Source: Hondaea fermentalgiana
Taxonomy: Eukaryota > Sar > Bigyra > Thraustochytrida > Thraustochytriidae
Direction: 5' to 3'
Assembly: GCA_014084085.1 (NCBI GenBank)
Contig: NPFB01000012.1
Coordinates: 578,328 to 598,715 of the forward strand
Length of the DNA: 20,388 bases
The notes under the pieces were generated by a model that worked only from the letters and a program-made list of their open reading frames with translations, ran no database searches and was not told where the DNA came from. Made by a program: the position numbers and the translations under genes. Of the stretch, positions 8,263 through 16,784 are shown piece by piece. The stretch's first letter is position 1, and every line of letters begins with the position of its first letter.

Positions 8263-8849
8263 GAAGGATACGAGACTGGGCATGCTTGGACCCCGGGTCG
8301 GGACATGCGTGTTACCATACCCACAGACATCACAAGTAAGATCCTCGCGGGCGCGGCGACGGACATCCATTGGTCCATCCAGCCATCCAGCCATCCAGCC
8401 CCAAGCAAGGTTGTACAACGAGAGAATTAAGCGAAAGACATCCATGTGCTTTTGGACACATTGCGGCAACGTAGAGATGCAGGCAGCAACGCCGCGCCGC
8501 CGCGGATGAGATGCGCACATGTGGAGGTGGGGTTAGGAGTTGGCAAGTAAATCTGAATCTTCATCTTCTTTTTTAGTTATTGTGGCGGTTAGTTGTTGTT
8601 GAGATTGTCGCCGCCGCCGCTTCTGCTGCTGCTGTTTTCTTGATGGTCATCACACAAAGGTTCGTTGTATGCTCCGCTCGCCATGATCATTCTGTGTATA
8701 TTGCCAAGGGTATGGCATTTTAAGGTCCGTTCCTAAAAAAGTTGAAAAAGGAAAGAGGGCTTCAGACTCTTTCTCCACTTTCCAAGAGGTCTGTCGGCAC
8801 GTTCGCGCAGCAGGGTGCCAACAGACGAACACATTCATTGGCATAGAAC
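8263..8849. other. Convergent 3' intergenic region
   Basis: 587 bases between the stop codons of two convergent genes, presumably both 3' UTRs. It contains three perfect CCATCCAG units (8375-8398) and a GCC then TGC triplet run at about 8608-8634. Small open frames have no support. No clear polyadenylation signal was identified. Confidence 0.6.
8375..8398 (+). repeat. Three tandem 8-base CCATCCAG units
   Basis: Three exact head-to-tail copies in the 3' region downstream of the 6745-8262 gene. Confidence 0.95.
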
Positions 8850-9613
8850 TCATGAGCCGATTAGGTTGATGAGAACAACGAGAAAGAGAAGAAACAAAAG
8901 GGGCATAAGGATGCCAGCGAGGCTGCCGCTGGACTTGCTCTTCTTGCTGCGCTTCTTCTTCTTCTTCTTCATTGCTTTGAGTTTCTTCTTGGCAGCCTTG
9001 GCATCACGCACACCTTTGCCCTCGAGGTACTCTACAATGTCATCATGACCGCGAAACTCGGCCACTTCTAGAGGCGTCCGGTTCTGCTTGGTCTTGGCCT
9101 TGAGGCTGGCGCCGGAGCGAACCAAAGTTTTAGCGCAACCGAGCTGGCCCTGGTGGCACGCAACATGCAGCGGTGTCTCGAGCTTCTTTTGCTGTGCGTT
9201 ATCAAACGTCAATTCATCCATTCGTCCGCCCGTCCGTTCGTTCGTTGAAACGCGAATGATTTTCGAATTGACATTGCATGCGTTGCGATTACGTGTGCAC
9301 AAAATGAGTTCATTCCCAAGGGAGGGATAAAAACACCAAGTGAGCGAGAGGATTAATGCGGTGCACAGAAAAGGCGACAACGCGAGAAACTTACACTGGT
9401 CACGAGATCGACATCCGCCCCATTGTCCAAAAGGAACTTGATCATTTCCTTGAGTCCATGCCGTGCCGCCGCGTGCATGGGGCTGTACCCGCCTTGCAGA
9501 CATCCGTTGATATCGGCGCCGCGCACCTTGAGCATCTTCTTGACGGCCGCCTCGTCGTCCTCCTCGACGGCGTCGATGAGCTTGCGCATCACGTCTTCCT
9601 TGGTGGTCGGCAT
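8850..9613 (-). CDS. Ankyrin-repeat protein with C-terminal membrane anchor; two exons, join of 9613..9395 and 9191..8850
   Basis: Exon 1 (ATG at 9613, A at -3) encodes 73 residues and exon 2 encodes 113, giving 186 residues with the stop at 8852-8850. Splicing is supported because one ankyrin repeat is interrupted: exon 1 ends NGADVDLVTS and exon 2 resumes KKLETPLHVA in the same phase. Ankyrin repeats run from about residue 10 to 133, with SPMHAAARHG, TPLHVACHQG and TPLEVAEFRG motifs marking successive repeats. Residues 138-159 are a lysine cluster, followed by a single hydrophobic helix (about 164-184, LAGILMPLLFLLFLVVLINL) only two residues from the C-terminus. This is the layout of a tail-anchored protein with the ankyrin domain in the cytosol. 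The partner is unknown. Tail-anchored ankyrin proteins occur at the ER and outer mitochondrial membranes; the strongly basic flank does not decide between these. A frame upstream of 9613 is Arg-rich and unlikely to be translated. Confidence 0.85.
9192..9394 (-). other. Spliceosomal intron in the ankyrin gene
   Basis: The 203-base interval begins with a consensus GTAAGT donor (reverse complement of 9389-9394) and ends CACAG (9196-9192), joining exons in phase 0. An alternative acceptor six bases further in (ending AAAAG, exon from 9185) also keeps frame and gives the standard ankyrin spacing between GAD and TPLH, so the exact acceptor is uncertain by two codons. Both flanking frames run only a short way into the interval. 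Confidence 0.85.
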
Positions 9614-10650
9614 CTTCTTCGCTTTATCCACCCTCGCAATCGCCTCACGTCTTCCCCTCCCTTCCCTCCCTCTCCTCCTTTTCCTCCGCGAGCGCCGCGC
9701 CCCGCGCGAGCACCTGCACGCACGCGTCCACCCTTTCTTGCTCTGCACGTGCAGCGAGGGACCTCAGAGTCAGATCGATCGAACGGGCGATCGACCGCGC
9801 CGCGCCGCGAGGGGGCGGAGGCGCCTCCGCTCGTCCCGCTGCTCGCCTCTCTCGCCGCCTCGGACTAGGCTGGCCAGCTGCTCGACCGACGCTCGATCGA
9901 TCGCTCGATCGAGGGATTGATCATCGCTCGATCAGGGTCGTCGAGGCGTCAACTTTCCGTGCGCGGCTGCGAGGCGCGTGCAGTACAGGGGGCACGCCGC
10001 GCCTTTCCGCCTCTTCGCCTCGGGCCGCGGCCTCTTCGCGCCGCGGCGCGTCCTCTTTTCGAGCCCGCAGACTCTCCGCTTTCTGCCCCCTTTCCAGCGC
10101 CCAAGATGCCCCTCGTGGCAGGCCTCGATGGGTCATCCTTCCGCGGCCAGGCGGGGATATGCTGCGTGTCTGCGGCGCCGCGGCGAATGGGAAAGAGACC
10201 TGTTTGCAGCGAGCTGAGGGGCTTCGGGGAATAGGTCTTTAAAGCGGAACGCTTTGCGCAACAGCCGGGAGGGGGGGTGTGCGCGGGTCACTTCCACGCC
10301 GGGATTCGCGCTGCACGTGCCGCACACGCATGCTCACGCTGGTCACTGGGCAGAAAAATATACTACCTGTACTTTCAACTTGACGGCGGCGGCTGGCTGT
10401 TAGTAGATAGCTGAGTTTGCTGCGAATCGGACGTCCAGCAAAACACGCAGCGCTGGCGGAGGCGGGGGCGTGACCAAGACGTCGCCGTCTACTACTTCGC
10501 TTCGCTTCAGCCTGCGGAGCGAGCGAGCGTCGAAGCGCGCCGTGCGGACGGGGAGCAACGCCAAAAGATAGAAGAACACCAGTCACGGGTAGCTGACGTT
10601 GGCGGTCGAGCCGAGCCGAGACGAGACGAGACGAGACGAGACGAGACGAG
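9614..10650. promoter_or_regulatory. GC-rich divergent intergenic region
   Basis: About 1 kb between the start codons of the ankyrin (-) and 7TM (+) genes, expected to hold both promoters and 5' UTRs. It contains a polypyrimidine tract at 9648-9690, a cluster of TCGATCGA-type palindromes at 9773-9923, a GC-rich block at about 9990-10060, and ACGAG repeats at 10621-10650. Open frames here are short, differ in frame and lack motifs. An ATG at 10105 opens a 42-codon frame that I do not support as a gene. Confidence 0.5.
10621..10650 (+). repeat. (ACGAG)6 repeat directly abutting a start codon
   Basis: Six perfect ACGAG units end at base 10650, and the ATG of the 7TM gene begins at 10651. CCGAG variants precede the tract from about 10608. 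The repeat sits in the 5' UTR immediately before the start. Confidence 0.95.
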
Positions 10651-12003
10651 ATGGAACGCTCGCTCAGGACCTTAGCGAACGCGTCCTCGTGTACGGACAA
10701 CGTGGAGTGCCCCGCGAACGAGCTTTGCTATACAGGAGTGCCGTGGTTTGAGAATGGCAATTACTCCACGGCGAGCCCGGACACGCTTCCGGGGTGCTAT
10801 TGCAACACGTTCTACGGGTTCACGGGCCCGCTTTGTCTCGAGGCGAGCGCTTCGACACAAGTCACGATCGTCTGGAACTCGCTCTCATTCTCGCTAGGGA
10901 TCATCTGTCTTGTCGTGCTCGGAGTCGCGACGTATCGCCTCCATCAGCGCGAGAAGCTCTGGTCCAGCCTGGCCATGTTCACCACCATCGTCTTGTCCTT
11001 TGTCGGCACCTTGATGACGTCTTTATGGGCTCTCATGGTAGCCCTCTCGGCCGCGGTTCGTGAGGGCTCGCCTCCTCCGCATTGGGACTTTAACGACCAA
11101 TACAAGGGTCGCTACAATGCGCCGAGTCTCGTCTTTGGCCCCATCGGGGTCGGCATTTCGGCTTTGGCACTTTTGCACGTCAGTCTCACTTGGCTCGAAA
11201 TCACCATCAACTCGGGTCGGCTGACCCCGCACCAGAGCTCTCGGCTCTCGGCCACAAAGCATTTCGTCTACCTCTTTGAGGTCTTGGCTGTTGCGGTTGG
11301 GATCAGCGGCGCCGTTTATGAAAAGACAAATGGTCGCAGCATCTTTGGCTTTCTTCTCCTCCCACTCATTCTCTTCATCTTGGTGTCGTACTTTGTAGGC
11401 GCAGTGCTTCTGGTCCGACTTCTTCATCACGCCACCGACGCTCGCTCGCAGCTGGACAGGGTCTCCAAGTCCTCGCAGGAGACAGCCTTTACGAACCCAG
11501 CAATGGTTTCGCCCGGCGCTGCAATCTCGCCTCCATCCTTTCTCGAAAACTCAGACTCGGGCCCAAACGAGGACACAGGTAACAAGAACGCGCGCGCGAG
11601 CTGGTTCTGGGCCAGTCTCCCGCCCCGGCCCTTGTCCAAGCCCAAGAACAAGACTCTTTCGACAAATCTGGAAGGTGGACGCACGCGCGCCTTGACGCAG
11701 GAATCAAAGGCATCCTCGGTCTCACCAAAGTTGCCCCCGACGAGTTCAGAAAAGCTGTTTTTTTCCGTCATGGTCAAAGTCCGCAACACGGTGGTTGCCA
11801 TCACTTTGTGCATCACTGCATTTCTCATTGCAACTGTGGGCATATCCTCGGTGGATCAGGCGTCCGATTCGGGCTGGAAGGCTGTAGCGACGCCCGAAGG
11901 CTTTCCCTATGTCAAGGCATTTCACCATTTGCAAATGACCAGCATCATTGTCTCGCAATTGAGCATTGCGCTCTATATCTTCCCGATGGGCGGCGCTGTC
12001 TAG
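10651..12003 (+). CDS. Seven-transmembrane protein with EGF-like Cys-rich N-terminus
   Basis: The product is 450 residues from the ATG at 10651. Residues 14-62 contain six Cys (14, 20, 26, 49, 51, 62), with GCYCNTFYGFTGPLC resembling the C-terminal half of an EGF-like module. Hydrophobic helices lie at about 72-94, 104-134, 160-184, 203-223, 231-258, 378-401 and 426-446, giving seven. With an extracellular N-terminus, the 119-residue hydrophilic loop (259-377, Ser/Pro-rich) lies in the cytosol between helices 5 and 6, as in GPCRs with a long third intracellular loop. The C-terminus ends four or five residues after helix 7. There is no obvious cleavable signal peptide. There is no DRY or NPxxY motif and no retinal-binding Lys within helix 7, so assignment to a known GPCR class is not justified. 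A receptor-like role is inference; a transporter or scaffold is possible. Confidence 0.8.
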   Translation: MERSLRTLANASSCTDNVECPANELCYTGVPWFENGNYSTASPDTLPGCYCNTFYGFTGPLCLEASASTQVTIVWNSLSFSLGIICLVVLGVATYRLHQREKLWSSLAMFTTIVLSFVGTLMTSLWALMVALSAAVREGSPPPHWDFNDQYKGRYNAPSLVFGPIGVGISALALLHVSLTWLEITINSGRLTPHQSSRLSATKHFVYLFEVLAVAVGISGAVYEKTNGRSIFGFLLLPLILFILVSYFVGAVLLVRLLHHATDARSQLDRVSKSSQETAFTNPAMVSPGAAISPPSFLENSDSGPNEDTGNKNARASWFWASLPPRPLSKPKNKTLSTNLEGGRTRALTQESKASSVSPKLPPTSSEKLFFSVMVKVRNTVVAITLCITAFLIATVGISSVDQASDSGWKAVATPEGFPYVKAFHHLQMTSIIVSQLSIALYIFPMGGAV

Positions 12004-12709
12004 AACAGCTCAAAATTGAACAGTAGGCCGAGCCGAGTAGCACATTCTCGCTTTTTTACGCAAGTAGAGTTGTAAGTATTTCGTCAACGTTTTTACCACT
12101 CGTACACAATCTGAAAGGAGCAACTGTGGCATAGACGTCGAATTCAACCTCAAAAGAATGGAGGGCCATGGATTCCAGAGTACTCGACCAAAGTTCGTAA
12201 AAGGATTACCACAAGACTTGAACTTGGGTGAACCTGATTTTCGCAGACTTTTAAACTTGTAGAGTGATCATTTCAGTGTTTCATATTTTCTTTTGCTGGG
12301 CCTGGAACGTAAGCTTAGTCTATTCCTTCGATGTTCTCTCAGCAATTTCGAACTTACAGCTCATACTCTGCATCAGACAACGAATGGCATTCTTCACTTG
12401 TGAGTAGTCGTAGCCTTTACGTTGTTCTCGTACTTGCTCCGTCCTTCCCTAGCTTCATGCCGGGCGCCTCGTCCCTGTTGGTAAAAAAAAATCAAAATAA
12501 AAAAAATCGTTCAATGTCGCTCACATAGTCAATGGCGAGTTTTTTCTGGTCACCACCACAGACCGCCATCCGATTGGCAACCGGAGAGGCCCGGCGCGCG
12601 CGCGCGCGCTTGGCGAATAACCTTGGCTCACTCGTGTTGCCCTTTCACGCCGACCCGGAGCGTCTGACGGCGGCAAAGGTGCTCGGCGAAGAATAAAAGA
12701 GCCACAAAG
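12004..12709. other. Tandem intergenic region between the 7TM and SLU7 genes
   Basis: 706 bases holding the 7TM 3' UTR and the SLU7 promoter. The first two thirds are AT-richer than the surroundings, with an A-rich run at 12483-12507. Nearer SLU7 there is a CCAAT-box-like ATTGGC (near 12574) and a CG-alternating tract at about 12592-12609. Short frames are unsupported. Confidence 0.5.
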
Positions 12710-14704
12710 ATGGCCTCTTCCTCGTCAGCGATGTTGACGCGCGAGGAGCTCGCGCGCAAGCGAACGCTAGATGAGGCGCGCAAAAGCGGCGTGCTACCGC
12801 CCAAGGTCGACGACGAGGGCAATATGCTGAATCCGCACATGCCAGAGTTTATGTCGCAAGCCCCGTGGTATCTAAAACAGGACGAAGGCAGCGGTCTCAA
12901 GCACCAGCGACTGGCTAAAGACCACGAGGAGAAAACTGCGCTCGATGCATGGTACAAACGCGGCAAAAATGTCTTTGTCAATGATAAGAAGACGCGTTTC
13001 GAAAAAAACGCTTGCAAAAATTGCGGCGCCAAGACACATACCGCAAAGGACTGCATGGAGCGGCCCCGAAAGCGCGGCGCGTGGAAGACCAATACGAATT
13101 TGGCCTCGGATGAGGTGCAGCAGCAAGATCTCAAACTCGACTACGATGCCGCGCGCGACCGCTGGAATGGCTTTGACGCAGACGCGCACATGAAACAGCA
13201 AATGAGGATACACGAACGTGCAGAGCAGGAGAAGCGCAAGGAAGCCCAGCGGCGTCGCGACGAAGAATTTCGCAAAAAGCAGGAACGGAAGGCGAAACGC
13301 ATGGCCGACCGCGAAGCTCGCAAGAAACGTAGTCGCGCAGAAAAAGAACTCAAGGCAACCGGCGGCGAAGACGCTGACAATGAACAGGACGATGACGACG
13401 CAGGTTCGGAGTCAGACTCGTCTTCCGGCTCCTCCTCTTCCTCCTCGGACAACGACGATGACGATGACGACGACGGCGAAGGTGGCGAAGGCAGCGACGC
13501 CGGCGGTCGAGGCTCGGGGTCGGATGATGACGGCTTGCGTCAGCGCGGTGATGAGTCGGCCATCTTCAAAGTCGGCAACAAAGTCAAGGCTTCTGTCCAC
13601 AATCTTCGCATCCGCGAAGATACGGCCAAGTACCTGCGAAACTTGAACCCAGACTCGGCCTTTTATGATCCCAAAACACGATCGATGCGTGCCAATCCGA
13701 ACCCTGAGTTGGCACTCAACGAAGCCGAGTATGCGGGTGACAACTACGTGAAAATGTCTGGGGACGCCATCGAGCTCGCCAAGGCGCAAACCTTTGCCTG
13801 GGACTACGAACGTCGCGCGGAAGGCGCACACCAGGATGCAGACCAGATGCACCTTCAGGGCAACCCGACGCAGATTTTGCTTGCGCAGAAACAATTTGAA
13901 GAACGCGCAAAAAAGGCCAAAGAGCTTCGCGAGCAAGCTCTCAAAGAGAAGTATGGCGAGGGCGCTCTGGCTACGCGTAAAACAGATCCTAGCGTCCACG
14001 GTGGAGCTTCTTCCGAGTTTGTAGAGTATACGCCTGACGGCAGGCGAATCCGCTCTGGCGTGAATGCCGTGCAAGCGGGTCCCAAGTATGAGGAAGATGT
14101 CATGGAAGGTAATCATACGAGCGTTTGGGGATCGTACTTTGATCGCGAGGGCATGCGCTGGGGCTTTCAGTGTTGCTGGCAAACGTCGCGGCGATCGTAC
14201 TGCACAGGCGAGGCAGGAAAACGTGCCAAGGAGGCGGCGCGAAAGCACGCGCAGCACGGACCGGAACAGACTTTAGCGAAAGCAACGCCTGCCTCATCTG
14301 CTGCAGCTGGCGCTGATCCTGTAAACGTCAAGAATGCTGACAAGACGAACGCCACCACAAGTGGTGAGCGCTTGGTAAAAGGAGACACGAAGGAAAGCAA
14401 ACAAACGCACAAGACAAGTAGCAGAGGAAAGACGAAAAAGAGCAAAAGAAAGAGCAAGAGCAGCAAGAGCAAAAAATCATCCAAGAAGCGGCGGCGGCGG
14501 CGGCGAAGCTCGTCGTCATCTTCGTCATCCTCGTTGTCGTCATCTTCAGATTCAGAAGACTCATCGGATGAGAACAGAGGCGGTAAGGCCGCGCGCAAGC
14601 GACGAGTATCGGCTGACCCGCAAAGCCGGGGCACTGATCCTACAGAAGCTGAGATGGACGCCTACCATCGGCAACGTGCTCGTGACGGCGATCCCATGCA
14701 ATGA
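12710..14704 (+). CDS. SLU7: Pre-mRNA-splicing factor SLU7
   Basis: The product is 664 residues from the ATG at 12710 (context AAAGATGG). Hallmarks of the family are LNPHMPEFMSQAPWYL (residues 40-55), the zinc knuckle CKNCGAKTHTAKDC (Cys102, Cys105, His110, Cys115), ERPRKRGAWKTN just after it, LKLDYDAARDRWNG, and near the C-terminus NHTSVWGSYFDREGMRWGF with CCWQTSRRSYCTGEAG. Family role: a second-step spliceosomal factor that acts with PRP18 in 3' splice-site choice, in the nucleus. Additional features are a charged Arg/Lys/Glu helix (about 165-220), an acidic polySer/polyAsp insertion (about 222-275), and a C-terminal Lys-rich then polySer tail (about 565-625). The single-exon structure is consistent with an intron-poor genome. 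It is the only gene here in tandem with its upstream neighbour. Confidence 0.95.
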   Translation: MASSSSAMLTREELARKRTLDEARKSGVLPPKVDDEGNMLNPHMPEFMSQAPWYLKQDEGSGLKHQRLAKDHEEKTALDAWYKRGKNVFVNDKKTRFEKNACKNCGAKTHTAKDCMERPRKRGAWKTNTNLASDEVQQQDLKLDYDAARDRWNGFDADAHMKQQMRIHERAEQEKRKEAQRRRDEEFRKKQERKAKRMADREARKKRSRAEKELKATGGEDADNEQDDDDAGSESDSSSGSSSSSSDNDDDDDDDGEGGEGSDAGGRGSGSDDDGLRQRGDESAIFKVGNKVKASVHNLRIREDTAKYLRNLNPDSAFYDPKTRSMRANPNPELALNEAEYAGDNYVKMSGDAIELAKAQTFAWDYERRAEGAHQDADQMHLQGNPTQILLAQKQFEERAKKAKELREQALKEKYGEGALATRKTDPSVHGGASSEFVEYTPDGRRIRSGVNAVQAGPKYEEDVMEGNHTSVWGSYFDREGMRWGFQCCWQTSRRSYCTGEAGKRAKEAARKHAQHGPEQTLAKATPASSAAAGADPVNVKNADKTNATTSGERLVKGDTKESKQTHKTSSRGKTKKSKRKSKSSKSKKSSKKRRRRRRSSSSSSSSSLSSSSDSEDSSDENRGGKAARKRRVSADPQSRGTDPTEAEMDAYHRQRARDGDPMQ

Positions 14705-14868
14705 TCCGACCGATGCATGCTTTTTTAGAGAAACAAAAGAAAGGTTAGAAAAAAAGGAAACATTTTGTGCATCTTGAGGCATAAGAGCGACAGCTTTTGT
14801 GGTGATGGACATGAGAACTGCGCGCTGTTGTTCTGCAAAAAGATGAATCAGTGTGAAACCGTGCAGTT

Positions 14869-16065
14869 CTAGGCAATATGTGCAATGACGCGCGCTTCCT
14901 TTTGGGCACGGTCAATGGACACAAGCGAATTTGCAACAAGGCCATAGACAAATTGAATGACCTTGGCGCTCGAGAGATCAAGAGCTTTGGCAATCGCACG
15001 CTTCCAGTCATTGAGTAGCATCTCACCGCCCTGGTCCACGAGAAGAGCAAGTGAGGTGGCCATGGCGTGGGCTTGCCATGCCGCTGTGCCGTGAGATTCT
15101 GGAGAACTCGTCTCGGAGCTGACGCTGCCTCCGGTCGACGGGATGCCCGCTGCCTTGACGGCTTGTTTCATATTCTCACGCAGTGCTGCTTCGACGAGCT
15201 GTTTAACACGCGCCTCCTCCTGCAAAGTTTCGAGACGACTGCGCATGTCGTTCACCTTCTCCCAAAGTGAACGCACATTTGCGCTCGAATGTACAGCGGT
15301 GCGCTTTGCCGCCTCAAATTCTGCTGCTTTGCGAGCAAAGTCGTCACAAGCTGCAGCAGCGGTTGCAGCCTCCTGATCCGTTTCGTCGGATGCCGAATTA
15401 CTGCTCTCAGACGGCCTCGATGACGAGGAAACTCGAGCTGTTGCCGAAGCCACCGCCCGCAGATCCCGGATGTGGCCATCAATGTCGTCTAGCTTGGTTC
15501 GTAGCGCGTTGATGCGAGTTCTAGAGGCCTCGAGGTTTTCGTCAGCTTTGTTGGCGTCACCTAGCTTGGTCCTTGCGATTGCAAGCTCGTGTCGGAGCGT
15601 TTCAGCATTCTGCGAACCACTTGTGATTGATGCTGCATCAGAAGCACCAGGTTCGCCTCTTTGCTCCTTTTCGCGCAGCTCGAGTCCGGCGCGTCGCGCG
15701 CGAAGCTGCTTGAAGCGTGCAACGAGCACCTCGACTTCGTCAGCGTCGGTACCGTGCCATTCCGTGGCAATGGCCTCTGCTACGGTTGCATCAACCTGCT
15801 TAAATTTCCTTTGATGTCTGCGTTTGCACGCCCACGCCTCCACGGCCACGCTTTCTTCTTCGCTTAGCTCCTGCGCAAGACGGACGCCCCCGCGAGTCCG
15901 TGTCCCGATTCTGGCATGCTCGGCAACTTCTGTCGGTGTCTCGGCCGCTGCGTCCAGCGTGTCAGGACTCGCGAAGGCTTTTGGTCGGCCCTTTCCGCGC
16001 CGCAGCCGTTCGCACGCTGCCTCCAATTGCGCCAGCGCGCTCACGAGCGCGTCTTCGCGCGTCAT
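14869..16065 (-). CDS. Coiled-coil protein, unknown function
   Basis: The product is 398 residues from the ATG at 16065 (context ACAATGAC). Residues 1-30 form a helix (MTREDALVSALAQLEAACERL). Further helical segments with heptad character lie at about 100-140, 155-205 and 235-305, separated by Ser/Ala/Glu-rich linkers such as SSSSRPSESSNSASDETDQE. A more hydrophobic, probably globular C-terminal segment (about 330-398, including DWKRAIAKALDLSSAKVIQFVYG) contains no motif I recognise. There is no signal peptide or clear membrane helix. It may be a structural or cytoskeletal component, but I cannot name a family. The stop lies 164 bases from the convergent SLU7 stop. Confidence 0.65.
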   Translation of the reverse strand: MTREDALVSALAQLEAACERLRRGKGRPKAFASPDTLDAAAETPTEVAEHARIGTRTRGGVRLAQELSEEESVAVEAWACKRRHQRKFKQVDATVAEAIATEWHGTDADEVEVLVARFKQLRARRAGLELREKEQRGEPGASDAASITSGSQNAETLRHELAIARTKLGDANKADENLEASRTRINALRTKLDDIDGHIRDLRAVASATARVSSSSRPSESSNSASDETDQEAATAAAACDDFARKAAEFEAAKRTAVHSSANVRSLWEKVNDMRSRLETLQEEARVKQLVEAALRENMKQAVKAAGIPSTGGSVSSETSSPESHGTAAWQAHAMATSLALLVDQGGEMLLNDWKRAIAKALDLSSAKVIQFVYGLVANSLVSIDRAQKEARVIAHIA

Positions 16066-16784
16066 TGTAGTTGCGCTTGCCGCCGGCGGTTATTTGGGGA
16101 ATGCTGCGTGGTGGTCAAGTCAACGTCCCAAAGAGAGAGAGAGACGCGAGAGCAGGCAAATCGACCAGCGACCAGGGGCAGAGGCAGGGTAAACATCAAA
16201 ACTTCAAATTTTGCCTCTCCTTTCAAGAGATCTGATGTCTAGGCCTACCTCCTCTTTGTACAATGTTCTCTTGGTGCCCCTGTAAAAGAAATTGCGGAGA
16301 AGAAGTATAGTCTAGCGAATCTCTGATTTTTAGACCAAGAGAGGCGAGACTGGTAAAATTGGGACCATTTCGACTTCATAATTAGTCTCGAAGGAAGATC
16401 GCTGACCGTTCGGATGGCGGACAAAAGCGCAAGGCCATGTCTTCGTCCGTGATCAAGGTTATCATCACCCCCCTCGATGTTGGTGGTCGCACTTGATGAC
16501 TGGATATCAATCCCTGAACGCAAGACTTTCTAGGCTACGCACGAAGATGAGGCCTGCTCTCCCTGCATGTCTTTCTCTTTTCCTTGTCATTGCTCCCGTC
16601 ACGTTGCAAACGACAATCTAGCTGCAGGTGCAGCGGCACAGACCCGCCAAAGTGGATCGACGAAAGATCCAAATCTAGAACCATAAGGACAGAAAGAGAG
16701 AGAGACTGACCCGGCGCGGGGACGCGGCAAACTCGCAATTCGAGTCGAGACGGTGTGGCGGCGGCAGTAGCTGCGACAGCAAGC
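16066..16784. promoter_or_regulatory. Divergent intergenic region
   Basis: 719 bases between the start codons of the coiled-coil (-) and GMC (+) genes, expected to contain both promoters. Two short GA-repeat runs are visible (about 16131-16142 and 16690-16703). No gene, tRNA or convincing core promoter element was found. Confidence 0.5.

Noticed and set aside
9614..9748. Arg-rich extension upstream of the ankyrin exon 1 start.
   Set aside because: It is translated polypyrimidine/GC-rich 5' sequence, whereas the ATG at 9613 has A at -3 and starts a typical ankyrin capping helix.
9917..10234. Short plus-strand frames between the ankyrin and 7TM genes.
   Set aside because: Composition-driven Arg/Ala/Pro translation in GC-rich DNA with no motif and no consistent start.
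13412..14257. A 281-codon antisense frame inside SLU7.
   Set aside because: It is fully contained in a conserved SLU7 coding region and has no recognisable domain.
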